From Carposina sasakii (Eukaryota; Arthropoda; Insecta; Lepidoptera; Carposinidae): a stretch of DNA of 64,000 bases. The translations under genes and the position numbers were made by a program. Below the pieces are notes generated by a model that made no database searches, was not told where the DNA came from, and worked only from the letters and a program-made list of their open reading frames with translations. Positions within the stretch are counted from its first letter, which is position 1. Every line of letters starts with the position of its first letter. Shown here in pieces: positions 56,701-64,000 of this stretch. The stretch covers positions 8,618,001-8,682,000 of the forward strand of contig CP053157.1 in the NCBI GenBank assembly GCA_014607495.2. Reading direction: 5' to 3'.

Positions 56701-57649
56701 ATTTTGTGTAGTATCTTTTAGGAGGTATTGGAAAATCAATCATTCATCGGTGGGTCAAATTTGAAATGAGCATAATAAATTTTATACAACTATACCTATA
56801 CATATATAAAGTATAAATTTTATTATACTTTTTAAACTAGATCAGACCTCATAGTGTGAAGATAACAGTCAGTCATCATACAATCATGATTCCTAAAGAT
56901 GGTGAGCAGATAATGATGATGATGATGATAATATCCTTTTTAACAACAGATGTCGAACCTTGATTTATTGCGCAAATATGCCAATTTTTACTAGTTAGAC
57001 CAGTTTAGAATATCGTGGTAAGGGGTGAGTCTACCGCCAATGAGAAATAGGTAGGTATTAATTACCTATAAGCTGTTGGCGCCAGATCCTTGTCGGTTAA
57101 TTACATTGTGTAAAGGAAAATATTAGTATTTCCTCACTATCTATCAGTTGAAAACAGTTTATTATTACAATAAATGGGCGAACATAGAAAAACTATGAGC
57201 GATATTTAGGTACTACAAAAAACTAACAGCTTTGTGCTATCAACATACGGGATGTAGCGTTTTGAAACAAAAATAAAGAAAATAAACTCATATATTCAGG
57301 TCAACATATTTTTCAGGTGGCAGCGTGAACGAAATAAACTTTGTTTTTTTTTGCACAGAAAATGCCACATATGATGTAAATAAATCAAAAATCAGCATTT
57401 ATATGTCTCAATACAGCACCTGGTCACAGTCTTATCTTGTAAGTGGGGAAAAAGAAAACTGTATTTTCACTACTAAGCTACCGATATAGGTAGATATTTG
57501 TGACTCTATACCATGATCGTAAACTATGCAGTCTACTTGAACTATCCGGCACTTTGTTTTATATATTTTATAATAGAAAAGATAGCGGTAAATATTGCAC
57601 ATAGGCTTCTGGAAAGAAACACGTTTGAATATCTATATCTATACTGATA
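53704..57649. other. Unassigned DNA, partly GC-richer (about 56090-56560)
   Basis: Apart from the SINE fragment I see no transposon signature. The patch 56090-56560 is free of known repeats and GC-richer, which would suit unique regulatory DNA, but that is a guess. 52193-53533 is likewise unassigned. Confidence 0.35.
55170..55208 (+). repeat. SINE S1 3' fragment
   Basis: 'gaccttagggatcttagtgt' and 'gggattatgttaaagt' match the 3' part of S1 (40810-40850). The head is absent. A T/ATT-rich run follows. Confidence 0.55.
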
Positions 57650-58025
57650 TTATAAAGAGGTAAACTTTAATTGTTTGTTTGTATGTTTGTTTATTTGCAG
57701 CGAATAGGCTCCGAAACTACTGGACCGATTTCAAAAATTCTTTCACCGTTAGAATCCTTATTGGACCTGGATTTCCTGATATTCCCACGGGAAGGCGACC
57801 AACGGGAATTCTTTATACATATGAACCTAAAATCGGATTAGGGATTACGAGGAAGCACTAAGAACGGATTTCCCAAAATTCCCACGGGAAGGGGACCAAT
57901 GGGAATTAATTTTTTTTTACGAAAACCGCTATTTGTATGAAGGTGAAATCGGATAAGGGACTACGAGGAAGCACTAAGAACGGATTTTCTAAAATTCCCA
58001 CGGGAAGGGGACTTACGGGAATTCA
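57650..58025 (+). repeat. Family H-type repeat with internal duplication
   Basis: 'tatactgatattataaagag', 'tgtttgtttgtatgtttgtt', 'ctactggaccgatttcaaaa' open it. Then 'attcccacgggaagg', 'aatcggatwaggga' and 'ttacgaggaagcactaagaa' recur about 125 bp apart. Similar blocks are common in moths; class unknown. Confidence 0.65.
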
Positions 58026-58171
58026 TATCCCGATGCGTGTGCGTGCACGTAGGTAAGCGTAGACGTATACGTACCTCTGAGTTGTAAAGTATGGAACTGT
58101 ATAGGCATGGGCAGACTGGATGCGTATGCGTAGACGTAAGCATAGACGTCACGCGGTGACAGTTCTATGCA
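58026..58171 (+). mobile_element. Partial copy of the CACGTA-rich MITE at 58176
   Basis: 'gatgcgtgtgcgtgcacgta', 'agcgtagacgtatacgtacc', 'tctgagttgtaaagtatgga' match 58193-58250 in the same orientation. A later part ('tggatgcgtatgcgtagacg') repeats the end motif. It looks like an older, rearranged copy next to which the intact one landed. Confidence 0.6.
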
Positions 58172-58175
58172 TTAA

Positions 58176-58326
58176 AGTCTCGAGCACACCGGATGCGTAT
58201 GCGTGCACGTAAGCGTAGACGTACACGTACCTCTGAGTTTAATGTATAGAACCGTCACGTTTACGTACACGGTACGTATACGTCTACACTTACGTGCACG
58301 CACACGCATCCGGTGTGCTCGTGCCT
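58176..58326. mobile_element. TTAA-target MITE rich in alternating purine-pyrimidine DNA, 151 bp
   Basis: TTAA lies on both sides (58172-58175, 58327-58330). The arms CGAGCACACCGGATGCGTAT and, reversed, CGAGCACACCGGATGCGTGT continue for about 50 bp with few differences. Each arm has long strictly alternating runs (for example TGCGTATGCGTGCACGTA). Confidence 0.85.
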
Positions 58327-58330
58327 TTAA

Positions 58331-59539
58331 AATGTATCAGACAGTTACTGCTACTTATAACAGATAACGCTTTATGAAGCCGTGCAGTTAGCTAACTATC
58401 TTATTCCAAAGATTATTATTTAATGCCGAGTACTTAGTTACTGTAGTCGTGTACATACAAGTGCGAATATGGCTAAGACGCACTACTTACTTTATTCTAC
58501 CATGGTCTTGTAGTGACCTTGCAACTTCGTGAAGTCGTAGCTCAGTTCCACAGAGAATCCATTATCATACCATTACGGAAACTACTTTAGTAAGTTTGTA
58601 CCTACTCTACCTAGAAGGATTAAAATATTCTAGGTTAGTATCTACTTGGATATTTCAGTGGGGTAAGCTAGAGGAAAATAAGGAAAATATTTTTGTTCAG
58701 AAAAGGCATCATACGGCTTGGCACTGCCCCGGTCTATATTTTGTATGAAATACAAGTAGAGCGCTGCATTTATACTGTAATATAATTTTCATACCTCGGC
58801 CCATTGCCAAATTTGTAGAAAGATGACAGTCGCGAATAGGTAGGTATGTCATACCTAGTCGCGTCAGTGACAGAGACTGGTGCTGTATGTAATCAAATTG
58901 CCAAATGAAATAAGTTCTGTGGGCTCTTATTTTTTTATTCATAAACAAATCTTTAAATTAAACGTGCACTACAATGTATGCCGGTGCTTGGGCTTCAATC
59001 CGGACTCGACGATTTCATAATCAAGTACTAGCTGTAATATAATTTCCCTCTCTGCACTAATGAACGTGTATTTTGTTTCATTTTCCGTCACTATACCTTG
59101 AAACGCCACCACAATGCACATGATATGAATCTTGTACTACAGTCATAAGATACAGATTAGCTTGTTTTGCAGGCATGCAAATAAGTTTGGTTCGAGAGTA
59201 AATTGCGACGTAAAATCAACATTTCATTTTCCTGGAGCTCGAGTTTGAAATTTGTGTCAATTAATATTTTTTCAACTTTTCCACGTGAAAGCTTCTAGTC
59301 CGTTTTATTGATTTAATAAGCAATTAACTTCATTGAGATTCTAAATAGGAAAAATAAAAAAAATTCTAGTCTTAGTCACAAATTTTTCTCATTACAACAG
59401 AATATTCCATCTCTAATCATCACAAAACTCACTCTTACATTATACCTAACTACTCGTCCCCCAGTGTACGTACCAAATTCCTTCCCCAATCACCACTAAT
59501 CACACTCCCGCATATTATACCTATATGTATATTATAAAA
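58331..59539. other. Unassigned AT-rich DNA
   Basis: Nothing recognised. Confidence 0.4.
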
Positions 59540-59837
59540 TTATTAATAATGAAATGGAAAAAATTCTTCACCCGAGTGGGAATCGAACCCACGACCACTG
59601 CATACCGTGCTCTAACCACTGCTCTAACCACTGAGCTACCGGGTCAATTACTCGGATGACGAATTTTACTATCTCTTTTCTAAATTACATATTGGCAACG
59701 TTATTTTTCATCCCGATAGCTATACACTAGCCAAATCTTGGCAAACAAAGCTGAATCCCTCAACACAATGTTTAAAGATGAAACGATCAACCATATCCTA
59801 ACGGATTATATTAATGGAGAAGTGTTTTTATAAATTT
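59540..59837 (-). mobile_element. SINE-like element S2, copy 2
   Basis: It matches 28105-28412 from 'cacttctccattaatataat' to the tail. Box B GGTTCGATTCC is at about 59580. The box A region has a 14-bp direct duplication (GCTCTAACCACT twice, about 59611-59636) that would spoil the promoter spacing. 'ttataaaattattaataa' on both sides may be its target duplication. Confidence 0.75.
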
Positions 59838-62800
59838 ATCTTAGTCAAGATATTATATATTATAAAATTATTAATAAAGAAATATGTATATGTATAAGAG
59901 TACGTCTCTCAGTGTACCACAGAGAATAACAGTAATTGCTACAAAAATAATCCTCAATCTGTCCGGCCCCGTCAACCAGACTATTAAACACGTGTTTAAT
60001 CTGCATCCATCCGGTAGCTATTTGATGGGGTGTAAATAAGTGGGCGCAGGGGGCTTTGTCAAAGAGTGCCTGATAAATCGCCAGGCTACGTGTTGCGGAG
60101 AGCCGTTCGATGTATCACGGGCACGTAACCAATAGAACCGGCAGTGTTGCGTGAGACCATTCTCTACACTCATAAATCCACCTCTTATAAATTAGATAAA
60201 AACGCGATGTACCGCCAACTAGAAGTTTGGTATTAGACAATAAATTTGTCATGAGGAACTTACGTGCGAAGTTGTGGGCGAAGGATTTACCAGTTAAGAG
60301 ATGTCGGATTAGTACTGAATTATTGATTGGGTAAGTTTCTGGAGTAGTGTTACTACAAGTGTAGTTTAACATTCTGCAACAGCACTAATCTGTAAAAAGA
60401 TAGAACAGTCAACAATTAATACAAAAAATGCTTTGCGTCGATGACAAATTGAATGTGCGATTTTGAATATAAAATGTAAAAACTTTTTTACATAAATTTA
60501 TTAAAAAAAAATAGCCTGGTAAAGAATAGATAACTATGTTAACAAATCCCTTTTTTAACAGAAATCAAATCTTCAATTAATTTAATTTGACCTAATCGAA
60601 ATAAAAACGCTTTCTTAGATTACACGTTTCTACAACACGGAAAACGTTGGTTTTAAAAGGAACCTTCTACGAGTATTATGCATGAGGCATTAGAATTTCA
60701 ATTTGGCGAAATATTTTTTATATGTACGTGAAAAGGGAAATTGTAAGCATTTGACTGTCGACGCCGTCAATTGCTCGTTACCCTATATTTGCTCGAGTCG
60801 ACATACGTCTTATTATTCATCGCATAAAGTAGGTGCCACAGAAGGCGCTCATTCTGAAAGTTAAATAATTACAGCAGAACAGCAATTTCAGTGTTTATCT
60901 GACTGTTTGTTTATTTTCTTACGAAATGGGAAGCTTACGAAGACATTCGTAAATAATTTGTTGTTTGTTGTCATAAGACTTACAGCGGGACTTGGCAACA
61001 ATTACTTTTTAATAAGGTTAAAATCTGGCAAACAGCCGACTGTGAATTATTAATTTGACCTGTTTATAATTTTCCATACAATTATAATAATGACATCGAA
61101 TTTTATTTCGATGATTGAATAGGTATCAAAATATAATAAATGGCTATGATCGATGTGAGAATATTATAGTAATAGAAGCTTCTCCCCGGTCACGAGCATA
61201 GCTTTCTGCTACCGCACGCAGCTCTAGTAGTAGATCGTTTTGTAGTCTATATTAAAAAAGGCGCAATCTACAATTAGAAAAATCAATTAGACTTCAACCC
61301 ACACTAAAGATGGCGCTGATAGTACTCCAGAAATGACTAGGATTAGAATAATTAATACCTAAACACTCTAAGTTAGCGATAACACGATGTAGATAGCAAA
61401 AGGGCTCGGGCTGGCTAACGCGATAAGTAACCGAAGTTAGATATAATCCTGCAGTTAAATAAAGGCTTAGCCTGTCCTGTTTGTTGGGGCCGTTGTGTTT
61501 CACTAAATTTCGCGTAAACATACTTAATTATTCAACTCTAAGTGGTGTAGGGAAGGTTTACGCGACTATTATGATACTACTTGATTTTCATCCTGACATT
61601 TTCAGACATAGACATCAGTCAACAGCTGGATATTAACTAATCTAACCGCTTAGGTTTCAGATATTTTTATTTATTTATAGTTCTTTTGGTATTACAAAAA
61701 AAAAAATTGTGTTGCAATGATGCATATGCCGCAGTAAGTATGTACCTATATTATGACGTATTTATTCGTTCAAGAAGTGCTGCGCTAAACAACTTGTAAC
61801 ATTATTACTCAGTTTAAGTGCAAAATAAATAAATTTATTGATTGAGAAAAGACGGCCTAAAAGGAGAAGACACAATGTGTCTGTCAGCCCCTTGAAACCA
61901 AAACCAAATAGATGTTATCGGTATAAATAGGTACAATATTATGCCCACTTACGATATTCTTAGTGATACCCTTTCTCTTGGGAGTACTCGGAACAGAGTT
62001 GGTAGAAGACCCTTTTTTATTGACATAAGAGCTTTTTCAACGGTTAAGCGTGATTGAAGTTTGAGTCGTTTAATTCATAACTTGATGCCTAACTTAACAT
62101 TAAAGTACTATAATAATTTCTGGAATCACTATTTATATGAAAGCGTTTACTTTGATTTGATTTATATGAATGAAGAAACGTAGAAATTTCTACAAACTCA
62201 ATAGATCCAATGAACAAAAGTCTTCGAACATTACGCATTCAGTGAACGTCTCCTCAATGTTAAAATTATCTTATGACTCGTTCCTGTCAAGTCTCATAGA
62301 TTTATCACAAAAGAAGCGCCAAGATTATTCCTCTTCGGCAATAAAATAATATCAGGAAAATGTCGAAATGTTTTGTTTCTGCAAAATTAATTGTGATTTA
62401 TGTTGTCAAATGAGATTTTGAGTGTGCGAAATATGGCTTGAAAGCAAAACGTAGTACATACTTGCTTCTGTAAACAGATAATATTTCACAATGTTCAAGG
62501 AAAAACAAACGACATATATAGATAAAGTACACAAAACCGAGTCCAAAGTTAGACTTTTCTTAAAATACAATATTTGACAGCAACATCGAAATATCTGTCA
62601 ACAGAACTTTAGCATATAGGTAAGCTTTAGCATAAGCTTAAACTGTGTTCAAAACGGTTTCGTAATTAGTAAAGTTTTAGATAATGTAGTTGAAACTAAA
62701 TGTTTGAAATTCATCTATTTTAAACAGTATTAATTTTATTAATTGTACTGAAATAAAAAAATTCTATTACAGAAGAAGAAACACGTGTTAACTAACCGCA

Positions 62801-63329
62801 GCAGTTCAAGCAACTCATATTTTATGCGAAAAAAATGAACATTAAATATTAATGCCTACATCCCTTCAATTCAAAGTTTGTTAGGTTAGAGTTGTTTGCG
62901 CTTGAAGTGTGTTTACTCAAATTATTCCGGTCGTTACGCACTAAAGTATAGTGTGCTATCAACTTTAAATGGTACCCGTTAATCAAAATATGTAAAGTTA
63001 ATTCGTGCTTAATTTTTTAATTATTGCAAGCACTTTGCTTTTATAAGAGCTTATAGTCGTTGCTGATATCAAAAAATTAAAATTAATACTCATATCGACT
63101 TTTACGAGTGCATATTGAACAAGTTAACTACACACGGCTCATGGTCGAATCTACCCATTTAACTACATATCTAGAGAAGCAAAAACTTTAATAAGAGAAA
63201 GTATGTATACACAGTAGAAAGCAATGATCTACCAACAACGAAGATGGTAAGGATGATATCGTAGATAAGTAAATTTGTGTATTTTAGCCTGCGTTTGTTT
63301 ACTTTATATGATTGATAATTCCTCAGCAG
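59838..63329. other. Unassigned AT-rich DNA
   Basis: A GC-richer patch at about 59960-60180 (gtgttgcggagagccgttcg) is unassigned. No credible gene or repeat is seen in the remainder. 63526-64000 is the same. Confidence 0.4.
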
Positions 63330-63525
63330 TTAATTCCGAAGGATTGACCATAATCGTTCATAAATGGCGATTAGAATTCACGGTGCACGAGATATATCGC
63401 CGGCAATATAGCGAAGCGCGATACAAATTATTGTTGTCCAGGGAGCACGAAATATCGGGCCGTAGCGCTCAGCCGCGGTTCGCTGGCACGTATGGTAGCG
63501 AAAAGCGCCAAGTTGTAGCATGATT
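63330..63525. other. GC-rich island with an open frame, unassigned
   Basis: About 200 bases are clearly richer in G+C than the flanks and contain two similar segments (GTGCACGAGATATATCGCCG and GAGCACGAAATATCGGGCCG). A plus-strand frame from 63275 stays open for 82 codons to 63523. I recognise no protein family. It may be an exon, a promoter region or a decayed element. Confidence 0.25.
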
Positions 63526-64000
63526 TTGAATTGTAATGAGACTACATATTATTTTCTGTTTTTATTATCTACCAAAATAGATTTACTATACCTACCTACA
63601 TTAAAAATACCCAAAAGTTAAAGTTAAAAGTAGATAACTGACTTTCTACTTATGAATATGCTTGTATTTTTCAAAATTAGCGCAAATTATTATGAAGTTT
63701 TGAGCGTAATTAATTTATGTGGCTTATTATTAATCTACCGCTTGAATATACCTTGTAAATATTGAATACTCAATTTAACACTTATATCAACAAATTGTTA
63801 TTTAAAGTGAGTGGAGGTAAAAGCAGTCTTCAACAATACGGTGCGCCATAAACAACCGGATATAATGAATAATACAGCAAATTAACAAAAGAAAGTGACA
63901 TAAAGTATTGTATTCAGTATAAAACTTTTACAGGAAGGTCTCATTAAAATAACATGGGTCATAATGTTAACTAACTTTGAACAACAAGTAAGATTTGATA

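Overview
This window looks like a stretch of lepidopteran (moth or butterfly) nuclear DNA that is intergenic or intronic. The evidence is its AT-rich composition, the frequent GTAGGTACCTACC-type words, and many repeats of kinds common in Lepidoptera: GTACGGAACCC repeats, tails ending in a 'cgcggacgaagtcgcgggc'-like motif, tRNA-derived SINEs and RTE-clade LINE 3' ends. I found no complete cellular protein-coding gene. A few short segments that could be first exons end at good splice-donor sequences (near 19129, 42501 and 49431), but all are weak calls.

Layout. 1-3 kb: a TA-target MITE (415-1935) split by a second element (about 726-1874), then a 129-bp tandem array and a further fragment of the second element. 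4.1-6.4 kb: GTACGGAACCC and 'cgcggacg' repeats. 6.5-9.9 kb: a DIRS-like tyrosine-recombinase element with inverted terminal repeats, an internal complementary region and one recombinase gene, cut by a 1.7-kb solo LTR. 10.2 and 16.7-17.2 kb: two copies of a short retroelement flanked by 12- and 14-bp target duplications. The longer copy carries a hammerhead-ribozyme-like motif on the minus strand. 12.3-14.2 kb: two TCGTGGCC-type MITEs, one inside an older repeat. 21.3-22.4 and 28.5-29.6 kb: two almost identical 1.12-kb TTAA-target elements, evidence of recent transposition. 23.2 kb: a 5'-truncated RTE LINE with an 11-bp target duplication. 26.3-31.5 and 47.3-48 kb: more copies of the two families seen at the start. 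33-39 kb: several small foldback elements and three diverged copies of a 100-bp sequence. 40.6 kb: a tRNA-derived SINE with a poly(A) tail. 42.5-43.3 kb: a 240-bp tandem repeat. 50-52.2 kb: a Harbinger-like MITE split by a 1.6-kb element packed with internal tandem repeats. 53.5 and 58.2 kb: MITEs. 59.5 kb: a second copy of the SINE at 28.1 kb. The rest is AT-rich DNA in which I recognise nothing.

No set of genes works together here. What the window records is a history of transposition, with at least five clear cases of one element inserted in another. These give relative ages and, at the DIRS-like element, an exact reconstruction of the insertion event.
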